From NCBI GenBank assembly GCA_001910725.1, contig MJGA01000079.1, positions 1 through 49,127 of the forward strand: a stretch of DNA of 49,127 bases, written 5' to 3'. Shown in pieces: positions 20,200 to 30,066 of this stretch. Source of the stretch: Phanerodontia chrysosporium. Lineage: Eukaryota; Basidiomycota; Agaricomycetes; Polyporales; Phanerochaetaceae. Both the position numbers and the translations under genes were made by a program. The notes beneath the pieces are model-generated. The model saw only the letters and a list, made by a program, of their open reading frames with translations. It was not told the origin of the DNA and did not search any database. Each line of letters begins with the position of its first letter. Position 1 is the stretch's first letter.

Positions 20200-21700
20200 A
20201 ACTCGGCGCCGAAACCGCCACCACGCTGGCGCTTACTGTGCGAAAACGTTTTGTTCGTAACCGCCATCTCTGCCTGCACACTTCCCTACTCCCTTCGTAC
20301 GACTTCAACATGCAAGCCAAATGCACCTCGCAAGGCGAGTAGCAGCAATACGTCGGCTGCTTTCTCGGTCAACTCCGGTCAAATCCACCGCGGATTACGC
20401 GTAATCGCGGTAGACTCGGAGCTGACGAGGCCTGGAATCCGACCTTCACCAACCTTCATCAGCATTCCCGGCGAACCATCAGTGCAGGTACGCAAGTATC
20501 GAGTCTCTTGTGGTATACTGTGATAGACCCGTTCTTAGAACATACAGCTCGCATGTCCCGACAGAGCGCATCATAGACATCCGTCGGCGAACCATCCGGT
20601 GAACGCATGGTTCCTGTTCAGGTGATTTGACCTTCCCAGTTCCCTTCGAGCTGCAATATTTAAGTATTTACTTGCATATGTATGCTTAGATTGACCCGGT
20701 CAGACCTCCGGAGTGTCTTCGGGTCACGGGACAAAGTTGAGACTCCGGCGCTCGCGATGTAGTTGGCCTCCCAGGTCCTCTTCCCAAGGCGACTCTGGAC
20801 TTCCGTTATCGCAGGCACTCTGGAGAGGCCAAAGATAGGTCTTGCGTATCGCTCGTCAACGCCTGACTCTCAGACGTGCTCGTCTGGTGTTACAACATCG
20901 TCCGGATCCAAATCAGGCAGAGCACACGTACCTCGGCGCGCGTTCCATGTGCTCCGAGACGCCGCGCGATAAACACGAACGGACATGGGATCGCGTCTAT
21001 TCTGATCTTTCTCACTCGTACTCTGCCAATTTGACGACTATGACTGATTCCTTCAGAGGTGAACACGCGGTCCAGACCGGCAGGGCACACTGACTCGATT
21101 GTCCGGCCCATGGCAACAGAGGCTAACTTCTTTGTGCACGCACGGTGGCGCATCCCTTAGAAGTGGGCACCTAACCGCTTCCAAGCTTCTGAGGCGTTCT
21201 GTCCCTGACGCTAAGCAGAGCACCTCATTCAAAGCTGAGGACGAGCATATGGTGGCATAAGCCGAGGGTGAGCCGTCGAACCGTGGTTTTCTTTTGGAAA
21301 ACGCTTGGCTGAGCATCGTCTTAACAGGCCCTTACGATAACTTGTGTTCCTTGTGACTGACCGCTCCCGACATGTCCGACTGGATCGTCGCGCCCACATT
21401 GCTCGCAGCGCGGTGACCTCGAGCGACGCACTCCACATGACGAGTCGCAGAAGCCCAAGCGCATGCTCTGCACTGCGGTAGCCTATGGTGCGCCTACCTC
21501 CACACGTGCAGGCGGTCTGTCAGCCACTCACGCTCGCATTCCAGATCAGACGCCTATGTCGCCCTCTAGCTTTGCGGCTGTCCCGGAGAATAGACATAGC
21601 ACATCCTTGCTCTGCGCTCTGAGACATACTAATGTGGCCATCATCGTGACCTCATGGCTCTACGAACGCTACGACGAATGGCCCTCGCGCGGGCCCTCCA
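20200..21700. other. Intergenic between the LINE and the chitinase, no gene seen
   Basis: Short frames only (longest under 100 codons apart from one at 21463 that runs into the chitinase 5' region in a wrong frame). The right end is the chitinase promoter. No repeat or RNA gene recognised. Confidence 0.5.
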
Positions 21701-21707
21701 GGCAAGG

Positions 21708-21714
21708 TATAAAA
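21708..21714 (+). promoter_or_regulatory. TATA box of the chitinase gene
   Basis: TATAAAA within GGTATAAAAGCC, 77 nt before the chitinase ATG at 21791 and followed by a CT-rich leader (CAGCTCTCCCTCCTTCCC). Spacing and context fit a strong, regulated fungal promoter with a short 5' UTR. Confidence 0.7.
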
Positions 21715-23011
21715 GCCTTCAGAGGCCGTCGACATAGGTCCTCAGCAGCTCAGCAGCTCTCCCTCCTTCCCAGGTTACCCAACGGTCACAATGGTCTTCC
21801 TCAGCTTCCAGCGCATCCTCGTTGCAGTCGTCCTTTCTGCGCTCACCAATGTCCTTGGTGTGCTCGCCGCCCCCGCTGGGTGGGAGAAGCTCGATCACGA
21901 GGCTCGCGAGATCCTCGCGCGTGCCACTCCCGCTGCGCCCCACTGGGTCGTGTATGGTGACAAGTACACCTCTGGTACCACTGGTCCTCCGGCTCCCTCT
22001 GCCATCAACGTTAGTATTCCTTCACTTACGCTGCACTTTGTGAATAACTGACCTGCTTCCAGGGTTTCAACGTCTTCGCGCTCTCGTTCTTGCTTCTCGA
22101 GGGTGCCTGGGACAAGGCTCAGGAATGGACTTCTCTGAGCGCTTCGCAGCGCTCCAGCATCAAGTCCCAGTATGCTGCTGCCGGCATCAAGCTCGTCGTG
22201 TCTGCATTTGGCTCGACCGACGTCCCGACGACCACCGGCGCCGATCCCGTGGCGACTGCGAACAACTTCGCGGCCTGGGTCAAGCAGTACGATCTGGACG
22301 GTATTGACGTTGACTACGAAGTGCGCAGATCATTCATTTGTTGGGATATTACATGCTAAGCCAGCCTTTACCAGGACTTGGGTGCCTTCGACGCCGGCAC
22401 GGGCGCCGCAGAGCAGTGGTTGATCACCTTCACTCAGCAGCTCCGCTCCCAGCTGCCCGCTGGTCAATACATCATCACTCACGCTCGTACGTCTCGTGCT
22501 GCCCTGGTGTCTCTGTGCAGATGCTTACCGGCAATACACAGCGCTCGCGCCGTGGTTCTCCCCCAACTACTGGGGCGGCGGAGGCTACCTGCGGGTGCAC
22601 AACGCCGTCGGCAGCCTCATAGACTGGTACAACGTGCAGTTCTACAACCGTGCGTGCCGCTCGTCCTCTTCTCCGGCAGTTCGGAGGGTCTGACACACCT
22701 TGCAGAGGGCACCTCGGAGTACACGACCTGCGCCGGCCTGCTCACGGCGTCGAGCTCCACCTGGCCGCAGACCGCACTCTTCCAGATCGCCGCGTCCGGC
22801 GTGCCGCTCAGCAAGCTCGTCATCGGCAAGCCCGCCAACACCGGCGACGCGAGCAACGGCTTCATGTCGACCTCGACCCTCGCGAGCTGTGTTTCGCAGG
22901 CCAAAAACCAGGGCTGGAGTACGCATCACGCTTGACACTTCTTCTCGTATGCAGCCATACTGATGATGTCATTTTCGCTTGCACAGATGGAGGCGTCATG
23001 GTCTGGGAGTT

Positions 23012-23016
23012 CCCTG
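23012..23016. repeat. Target-site duplication of the Copia element, left copy
   Basis: CCCTG directly before the left LTR. The same five bases follow the right LTR at 27356-27360. Five bp is the normal size for Copia integrase. Confidence 0.93.
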
Positions 23017-23285
23017 TCTTGAAGAATCGAGCGGGGGTGAGATGCGGTGAACGAACGATGGATATTCGACGAGATGTAACTAGGTTTTTTATACATTTTC
23101 TTGTAACTACTAGAAAGGAAATGAAATGTGGGTTTTGAGTTATTACAAAGGCGGAAGACTCAGATAAGATAAAGTGGATCGGAATGAAGATAAGGAAATG
23201 GAGATTACTACCGACGGGTGCCTTTTATGGCATGCCGCCCTGCGTCTAAGGTGGGTCACCTCGGCGGCGCCTCGGGATGACAACA
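23017..23285 (-). repeat. Copia 3' LTR
   Basis: 269 bp, reading TGTTGTCATCC... to ...TTCTTCAAGA on the minus strand. I see no difference from the right LTR. The 3' terminus is GA rather than the usual CA. Its outer part supplies the altered end of the chitinase frame. Confidence 0.95.
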
Positions 23286-23294
23286 CTCCCCCTC
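23286..23294 (-). other. Polypurine tract of the Copia element
   Basis: GAGGGGGAG on the minus strand, directly against the 3' LTR, the expected place for the plus-strand DNA primer. It overlaps the last bases of the pol stop codon (frame ends at 23293). Confidence 0.85.
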
Positions 23295-24640
23295 AGCGAG
23301 CGACGAGCTGAGCGAGTTCGAGCTGCTTGAGATGCGTCGGCTTGGCGAGTGCTTTGGTGAGCATGTCGGCGCAATTGTCGGCGGAGGCGCAATGCGTGAT
23401 GTCGATGTCGCCGTCCTTGACGCGTTCGCGAATGAAATGATGGCGAATATCGATGTGCTTGGAGCGCGCGTGAAATTGACTGTCGTGCGCGAAAGTGATG
23501 GCGGCTTGATTGTCGGTGAGGATCGTGGTAGCGGTGTCGCCGAGGATACCGAGTTCGGAGAGGAGGCGGCGTAGCCAGATGGCCTCCTTGGCTGCGTGTG
23601 AAAGGGCGATGTACTCCGCTTCCATCGTGGAGAGGGCGACCGTAGCTTGCTTCTTCGAGGACCAGCTGATGATGCCGCCGGCAAGCTTGAAGGCGTAGCC
23701 GGACACGGACCGGCGGTCGACCAGGGACTGTGCCCAGTCTGCGTCCGAGTATCCGATCAGATCTTGATCGTCGGGACCGTAGGTGATGCCGAGGTCGAGT
23801 GTGCCCTTGAGATAGCGAAAGACGTGCTTGACCGCCGTCCAGTGAGTGTTGGACGGTCGAGAGGTGAACTGGGAAAGTGCTTGAACAGCGAAGGCGATGT
23901 CGGGGCGTGTACCGACAGCGGCGTACATGAGGGAACCGATGGCGGCGGCGTAGGGCGCATCAACGGGCGTCTCGTCTTCGGAGATCGGCCCAAGCTTGAT
24001 GTTCGGGTCAAGCGGCGTCGAGACCGGATTGCAGTCTTGCATGCCGAAACGCTCGAGAATGAGCTTGATGTAGTGCGACTGCTTGATGGTGAGCGTGCGA
24101 GCGGTGCGGTCGCGAATGGCCTGAATGCCGACGAAGGTGGTGAGCGCGCCTGAGGTCGTGATGGCGAAGTGAGCGGCGATGGCGCATGCGGCGCGCCAGG
24201 ATTCGAGGCGGACGACGGGGGCGAAGGTTTGAAGGTAATCTTGCCCGGGGATCTGGGAGAAACCTTGTGCGACAAGACGTGCCTTGTACTTGTCGATCGA
24301 GCCGTCGGGGTGGCGTTTGATGGCGAAGACCCAGCGTGAGCCGATGGCCTTCCGGTCGTCCGGAAGGTCGCCCATCTCCCAAGTTCCCCTCCCCCTGAGC
24401 TGTGACATTTCAGCGTCCATGGCGGCCTGCCATTGCGGCCAGTCGTCCCGTGCCTTACACTCCTCAATAGAGGACGGGTGGTCCCAATCTCCGCGTACTG
24501 CGAAGCAGATGTGGGCGTGAGCGCTAGCGTCGTGATCCGTCGACTTCGGAGCGATGGTTCCGGTCTGGTGAAGACGTTTGTAGTCGACGCGAGGCGTGTT
24601 GCGCTCGGACTTGCGCGTAGACTCGGGGGAACGCTAGAGG
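23293..24640 (-). pseudogene. Copia RT (core deleted) and RNase H
   Basis: The frame entering from about 24635 begins SPESTRKSERNTPRVDYKR, then WQAAMDAEMSQL and the RT N-terminal part KARLVAQGFSQIPGQDY and FAPVVRLES. It then jumps from AIAAHF directly to ITTSGALTTFVGIQAIRDR. The segment between, which in Copia RT holds the first catalytic Asp, the YGLKQ region and the YVDD box, is absent, roughly 140-170 residues. Downstream, TRPDIAFAV, YSDADWA, WSSKKQ, STMEAEY and the ADMLTKAL end of RNase H are intact. It follows the Gag-integrase frame after a shift near the G5 run at 24625-24629. Confidence 0.88.
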
Positions 24641-26945
24641 ATGTCGAGCGAGGAAGGGCGACTGAGGGGGAACGCGATTTGGTCGTCGTAGCAGACGGTT
24701 CAGCCTTGGATGCCTTCGAAGAGTCGGGCGCTTGAGGCGCTGATGCCGGTGGTGGCGTCGTGGTAACTGAAGGCGGCGATTTGGCTCGAGAAGGTGTCGG
24801 ACTCTCCCCCTCAAGGGTGAAGGGGATGCTACGAGGTGGTTCAGCCTTACGCTCGAAGATGACATCGCGAGAAACCAGGATCTGGCGCATGCCAGGGACG
24901 AAGTACCTCCAGCCGGCACTGTTGTCCGAAATCCCGGTGAAGATGTAGCGCTCGGACTTCGGCTCGAGCTTCGAGCGACGATTTTCGGGCACGAGGACCC
25001 AGCAGGGCGTGCCGAACTCTTGCGCGTCCTTGATATCAGGGCGGCGGCCCCAGAATAATTCGTAGGGCGTGAGATCGCGAGTGCGCGTAGGCGTGCGGTT
25101 CTTGAGATAGGTGGCGTATGCCCAGGCCTCCTGCCAAAGGAATTTCGGCAAGTCGCGCGCGATCAGCATGGCGCGCGCGCGCTCCGCGAGAGTGCGGTTG
25201 AGGCGTTCAGCGATGCCGTTCTGCGAAGGGGAATATGGTGCCGTGGTGCGGACGAGAATGCCGCGAGAGGCGGCGTAGTCGCGAAACTGGCCTTGAGTAT
25301 ATTCCTTCGCGTTGTCGACGTGAACCGTCTTGATCTTCGCGTTGAGATGACGCTCGAGGAGCGCTTCATACTTCTTGAAGCGGTCGAGGGCGGCGTCGCG
25401 TGATTTCATGAAGAAAATAACGACGTAGCGCGAAGCGGCATCGGTGAATGTGATGACGTACGTATTGCCCTGCAGAGAGGCGATGCGCGCCGGGCCCCAG
25501 ATGTCTGAGAAGACGAGATCGCCGACGGCTAGAGCGCGATCGGCGGCGGTATCGGGGAATGGCGCTCGAGAGTGCTTGGCCTGGATGCAGGCGTCGCAGT
25601 CGAAGTCGATATCCGACGAGGTGTCGACTTCCATGCCTTCTACGAGGTCTTTGCGATGGATTTCCTGCAGCTGCTGGCGATTAATGTGTCCCAGAGCGCA
25701 GTGCCATTCATACCAAGTGCGTGCAGTGCGCACGGCGAGCGCTCGAGATCGCGCCGGATACCGAAGTCTCATATCCATGTGATAGAGTTGTCCGACGCGT
25801 CGACCGTGGCAGATCGTACGATCGCGGTCCTTGATGAATAAGTCCGGACCAGTGCCGACGAAGGTCATGCCTGCGCTAGCGAGGCGACCGAGGGACAGGA
25901 GATTGAACTCCATGTCCGGCGCGTGTAGAACGTCGGTGAGCTTGACTGAGACTTCCCCCTGCCTCGTATTGAAGGTAACTTGCACGTCACCGCGGCCTAA
26001 GGCCTTGCAGACACCTGCGCCGGTGACCGTGTGGTTGGGGGTCTCGATGTAGTCGCTGAACGCGTTGCGGTCGCGTACAATGTGGCGCTCGGTGGCGGAA
26101 TCGCCGAGCCAAACTTCCCCCTTGACCAGGAGGGCGCGCACGTCTTGGGGGACTTCTTCTATTGTGGCGAACATGTAGGAGTCGCCGTCGGTCTCCGCGG
26201 CTACAGCGACGTGCGCGCGCGAAGATTTGCCTCCGGAGCCAGACTTCTGGTTGCCGCCGGATCGGCATTCGGGTTTGATGTGACCTTCCTTTCCGCATCC
26301 GTGGCAGTAGACGCCCTTGCGGAATTTGGACTTCTTTGGGCGCTGGCGAGCAACGAGTGCCGTGGAGGACGTGTCGCGCTCCTTGCGGCGGCGTTCTTCG
26401 GTCAGAATTCGACCGGTGAGGTCTGACGAGGTTGTGATGCTCTGACAAGACGTAATGAACGCGTCCCAGGAAGGGGGAAGAGCAGAAAGGATTTGATAGG
26501 TGAAATCTGAATCGGTAATCGTACCGCCAGAAAGGGTAATCTCTTCCATCAACTGCCTCATCTTCTTTAATTCCCCTTCCATGTCTGCTCCCTCCTCCAT
26601 CTGGTACTTCTGGAGCTTTCTGCTCGCTGTGACCTTAGCCATAGTGCCTTGCGCGGCGTAGATAGACTTGAGCGTGTCCCACGCTGACTTGGACGAAGTG
26701 CTTGACGCGATGTGCGTGACTACTGAGGGCGCGCAGCGGAGGCGGATCGCGCTAAGCGCTTTCCGGTCTGCGCGGTCGAATGTCGCTTGCTCTGCGGCGT
26801 CGGTCGCATGGCGCGTCTTGTTGCCAAGGACGTAGTCGATATAACCGAGGTCGGTCAAGATGTCTTGTTCTTGCACCTGCCACGAGAAGTAATTCTCGGG
26901 CCCCTTCAAAGGTTCGATGCGTACACTGGACGTGTCTGATGTCAT
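24600..26945 (-). CDS. Copia Gag, protease and integrase
   Basis: The frame starts at 26945 (MTSDTSSVRIEPLKG). Gag occupies residues 1-200, with the FSWQVQ and Gag-pre regions. The zinc knuckle CHGCGKEGHIKPEC lies near 210-224 and the protease motif WLGDSATERH near 278-288, which lacks the usual Gly of DSG. The integrase zinc part is H..H..CDACIQAKH from about 410, and the integrase core is DIWGP (about 483), VHVDN (about 545) and SQNGIAE (about 578), giving the D,D,E triad, followed by the GRRPD and EFGTPCW block. The true frame leaves this ORF near 24630. The ORF nevertheless remains open to 23757 by chance, out of register with RT. Confidence 0.88.
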
Positions 26946-27074
26946 ACTGACAGGGCGATAATCGCGAGATGTGGGCGCCTAGATTTGATCCGCAATGGAT
27001 CGACAGGGACGAGAGTTTGATCCGCACTGGATCTGCAGAGAGTGGTGATCGTCGTGTGCGCTCTTTACAGCGCG

Positions 27075-27086
27075 GGGCTCATAACC
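27075..27086 (-). other. Primer-binding site, complementary to the initiator tRNA-Met anticodon arm
   Basis: In element orientation GGTTATGAGCCC directly follows the 5' LTR. Its complement GGGCTCATAACC is the anticodon stem-loop of eukaryotic initiator tRNA-Met, not a tRNA 3' end. This implies priming by a cleaved half-tRNA, as known for Drosophila copia and yeast Ty5. Confidence 0.8.
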
Positions 27087-27355
27087 TCTTGAAGAATCGA
27101 GCGGGGGTGAGATGCGGTGAACGAACGATGGATATTCGACGAGATGTAACTAGGTTTTTTATACATTTTCTTGTAACTACTAGAAAGGAAATGAAATGTG
27201 GGTTTTGAGTTATTACAAAGGCGGAAGACTCAGATAAGATAAAGTGGATCGGAATGAAGATAAGGAAATGGAGATTACTACCGACGGGTGCCTTTTATGG
27301 CATGCCGCCCTGCGTCTAAGGTGGGTCACCTCGGCGGCGCCTCGGGATGACAACA
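27087..27355 (-). repeat. Copia 5' LTR
   Basis: 269 bp, the same sequence as the left LTR by eye. On the minus strand it is the upstream LTR, with promoter function, and abuts the primer-binding site at 27086. Confidence 0.95.
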
Positions 27356-27360
27356 CCCTG
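27356..27360. repeat. Target-site duplication of the Copia element, right copy
   Basis: CCCTG, identical to 23012-23016. The chitinase frame resumes directly after it at 27361. Confidence 0.93.
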
Positions 27361-27413
27361 ACGCCGGCTCCTCCTGGATTCAGGCAGTCCGTGCCTCCTC
27401 TTGGCCCGTTTAA

Positions 27414-28575
27414 ATTGCGGGCCTCAGATGAAAACATTCATCGGATCGGTCTACCCCGCCTTAACACCAATGTCCTATTTCTGGATATATCTTGGAAGAT
27501 CGTTTCAAGATGTCTGGAAGTCTAGATAGCGTTCATCTTCAGCTGTATTTTCTTGAGTTCAGAGTGTCGTCCTCACGATCGAATCCTTTTGTAGCAGTAT
27601 GTAACTTACCATGTTCTTGTCAGAATCTCAGTTGCAGACTTGTCATCATTATTATGTCGAAACTACAGTTTGCGATGGAGCGGAAACATGAATGAGCGAT
27701 CCAGCCTGGAAGCCTCGAAGTTTGACTCGTAGAGTGCATCGTACCCCTTCAAGCCTAAGCTTCATTGAAGTGTTGAATTCAGACGCTTCACATCGATGCA
27801 CACGATAACTCAACGCGAAGACGAATACCTCTATTCTGGACAAATCGATACAGATGAAGAGTCTACAATGGTAAGAGATCCGAATACGACATGATACACC
27901 GGGAGATGATGAAGTATGATACAAAATATGACCACGAAGATGACCCTCTAGATACCCATGGATGTCTGATCTGCGATAAGTGTCCGTACGAACAACCAAA
28001 ATACTTTCAGGAACAGTCCCGCAAGATGATCAGGCGAGAGGGAACGATGCCAGAGCACAAGGACAGGCCAAGGCCCAAGGTTCGACGAGAAACCACACCA
28101 GAGACGCGCACGAGGACGCGAGGTGCCAGAACAAAAGCAGACGAGAGACTGCCGAGGAGCGACGAGGCGACCAGGAGAAGAGGAGGAGGACCGGTCCACC
28201 CGCGAGCGGGCAAGTGGACAGTTCCACCCAGCGCCAGACAGAGCTTCGAACGAGAGAGAGTGCGGATGCAACGCGCATGCACTTCTTGCTGTCGTCCTTG
28301 CCATGTTGGGCGCAGGGCGTCGTGGACACTTGCCAGTCCGTGGGTCGGGCCGGCCCCCAGGTCGTCTGGAGGTCGTCGGGTCGCTGTCGGGAGTGAGTCG
28401 TCTGGAGTTGTCTGGAGACCTGACGAGGTCGTGCGAGTGGTCGAGTGTAGAGGCTTGTCGAGCCTAGTCTTGGCGGTGGTGGCTATCGTTCGCCGAGTCC
28501 TGCCGAAAGTGGACTTGCGTTGTTTTGTCGTCCGAGCCCTCGAGTGGGATCCGGAACAAGCGGCGCAGAGACGGT
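27414..28575. other. Intergenic, no supported gene
   Basis: It holds the 3' flank of the chitinase and probably the 3' UTR of the minus-strand gene at 28576. A 230-codon plus-strand frame at 27891-28583 is low-complexity (Arg-rich), antisense-overlapped by several open frames and without motifs, so I do not call it. Confidence 0.5.
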
Positions 28576-29742
28576 CTACGTAGCGGTGGCCTTCGAACGG
28601 CGAGCGTTCTTCTCGCGGAGCGTGCGGTACTTCCTGCGGAGATTGTCCTCGAAAGACATCTGCGACTTGACAGGTGGCCGACGGGCGAACTCGTCGAGAG
28701 ACTCAGAGTCGAGAGACGGCAGAGGCGGGTCAGCCAACGCGATAGACGCCAGGATCAGAATAGCGAGGACCTGCGGAACGGTCACGTTCGAGTCGCGTAC
28801 ATCCGAAGTCGAGACCCGTCCGACTGAGGTCGTCGGGATGGTCGCAAGCCAGAAGCCGTCGTACGGAGTGACGGTCGCCACGGGGGCCGAGGTATCCTTG
28901 CAGAGCGGGCAAGTGTCGATGCAGAGTGAACAGGGCTCGTCCGTCACTGGCGCCTTGGTCTTGTTCGACTTTTTCGACTTCTTGGACTTCTTGTGCTGCT
29001 TCTGGCGGAAGAGACGAGCGCATGAGCAGACGGTTGAGACACATCCACCATCACAGCGACGCACCTTGTGTGGATTCGGGAACAGGAATGCAAACGCCAC
29101 GATCCAGAAGAGGAGCGCAAAGCACGCGTACCACGGGTTCCACCAGTCGAGGTCGTCCTCAGCCGCGGCGCCGGTCGTCGGCAGCTGCGCCCGAGAGGCG
29201 AAGAGCGCAGCCGGAGAGACAAAGAGCGAGAGGGACGTCACCAGGCGCCATGGCTCGAGGACGGAGAGGTGACCAGGCGTGCGCACGACGAGGTCAGTCG
29301 AGGACTCGTAGGAGAGGGACCAAGCGGGGCAAACAAGGGGCTGGTAGGCCTGAAGCGCAGACGGCAGACGGAGGGCGAGGTCAGAAACGGTAGTGATGAG
29401 CGACAGATGGGCCCTGGCCGGAACAATGTCCAGCAACTGTGGGCCGAAGAACAGGTCAGATGTGGGATAGTGAGAGACATTCTGATGACCCGAGGCAAAG
29501 TGAGAAGACGAGCGGACGCGGCCAGTGTTGGCCTTGGTGCGAGTATTGCGAGAACGAGAAGAACGCTTGGAACGGAAGACGCGACGAGTCTGCTTCCTAG
29601 TCCACTTGGCAGTCGACGAGATGAGCTTCCGGGTGATTGGCCTGACGTCGTTGAAGACGTTGAAGTAGACAGGAAGGCCGCCGTTCCATACGTTGAAGTA
29701 CACGCTGAGACAGGCGAGGAGGCTGAGCGTCGTGGCGAGCAT
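28576..29742 (-). CDS. Orphan membrane-like protein, 388 residues
   Basis: The frame is open further up to 30066, but the ATG at 29742 (MLATTLSLLACLSVYF) is chosen because it lies about 190 nt after a TATA-like box that is conserved in the left-edge paralogue. Visible features are a hydrophobic N-terminus, a short internal repeat (VYFNVWNGGLPVYFNVFND), a very basic stretch (about 45-70), a membrane-type segment WYACFALLFWIVAFAFLFP near 200-220, a Lys-Ser cluster and a double CxxC motif CSLCIDTCPLC near 272-284. A second hydrophobic segment VPQVLAILILASIALAD lies near 320-336, and the tail is basic. I recognise no family. It may be a lineage-specific membrane or secreted protein. Expression is unknown. 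Confidence 0.55.
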   Translation of the reverse strand: MLATTLSLLACLSVYFNVWNGGLPVYFNVFNDVRPITRKLISSTAKWTRKQTRRVFRSKRSSRSRNTRTKANTGRVRSSSHFASGHQNVSHYPTSDLFFGPQLLDIVPARAHLSLITTVSDLALRLPSALQAYQPLVCPAWSLSYESSTDLVVRTPGHLSVLEPWRLVTSLSLFVSPAALFASRAQLPTTGAAAEDDLDWWNPWYACFALLFWIVAFAFLFPNPHKVRRCDGGCVSTVCSCARLFRQKQHKKSKKSKKSNKTKAPVTDEPCSLCIDTCPLCKDTSAPVATVTPYDGFWLATIPTTSVGRVSTSDVRDSNVTVPQVLAILILASIALADPPLPSLDSESLDEFARRPPVKSQMSFEDNLRRKYRTLREKNARRSKATAT

Positions 29743-29934
29743 GGTGTGTGGTGCGTCGAGCTCTTCAAGTGAGTATAGGACAGGTGGTACCGCTACGGGA
29801 TGACAGGGAGTGAAGGTGAGTGTGGGGAGGATGGGCTCGAAGAGGGCGAGGGCTGTGAAGGTGCGGGCTGCTCGAGGGGAGAAGGGGAGAAGATGGGGGT
29901 AGCGGATAGAGAAGAAACGAGCGCCGATGTTGGA

Positions 29935-29941
29935 CTTTATG
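29935..29941 (-). promoter_or_regulatory. TATA-like box of the orphan gene
   Basis: CATAAAG on the minus strand, in the block GGCATAAAGTCC that matches the left-edge promoter (334-340). About 190 nt before the ATG at 29742. It is a weak TATA match, supported mainly by conservation. Confidence 0.3.
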
Positions 29942-30066
29942 CCTGGCGTGTTTGGTTTGTTTGCGCGAGGTCGTCGAAGACATGTCTTCTGTCCGAAAGT
30001 AGACGAACTGCCTATTACAGGCTTGGTTCGAACTTCAACATGCCTGTAGGACGTCTGGAAAAGCAC

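Larger units (their letters stand above)
23017..27355 (-). mobile_element. Ty1/Copia LTR retrotransposon, 4339 bp, RT-deleted
   Basis: Bounded by two 269-bp LTRs that match along their whole length by eye and by a perfect 5-bp target duplication. In element orientation (minus): LTR, primer-binding site (27075-27086), Gag, CCHC knuckle, protease, integrase, RT remnant, RNase H, polypurine tract (23286-23294), LTR. The order INT before RT defines Copia. The pol frame has one shift and lacks the RT catalytic core, so this copy is non-autonomous. Matching LTRs show the insertion is very young. Confidence 0.95.
21791..27413 (+). pseudogene. GH18 chitinase, last exon split by a Copia insertion
   Basis: Exons 21791-22009, 22063-22320, 22375-22486, 22521-22649, 22706-22918 and 22987-23016, then the element, then 27361-27413. 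Counting the CCCTG duplication once, these sum to 1014 nt, a 337-residue pre-insertion protein with all phases consistent. It starts with a secretion signal (MVFLSFQRILVAVVLSALTN). The GH18 catalytic motif DGIDVDYE is intact, and APWFSPNYW and WYNVQFYN follow. It hydrolyses beta-1,4-linked GlcNAc in chitin, for wall remodelling or lysis. The insertion falls between the Pro and Asp codons of WEFPD and detaches the last 17 residues (DAG... to PV). The disrupted reading continues into the LTR for 35 or so foreign codons and stops at 23136-23138. A near-full-length enzyme with an altered tail is possible. Confidence 0.92.

Noticed and set aside
23757..24600. C-terminal 280 codons of the Copia Gag-Pol frame after about 24600
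   Set aside because: This stretch is out of register with RT. Its Ser/Thr/Pro-rich sequence is the wrong frame of the RT/RNase H region, open by chance.
27891..28583. 230-codon plus-strand frame
   Set aside because: Arg-rich low complexity, overlapped by several open frames on the other strand, no splice or motif support.
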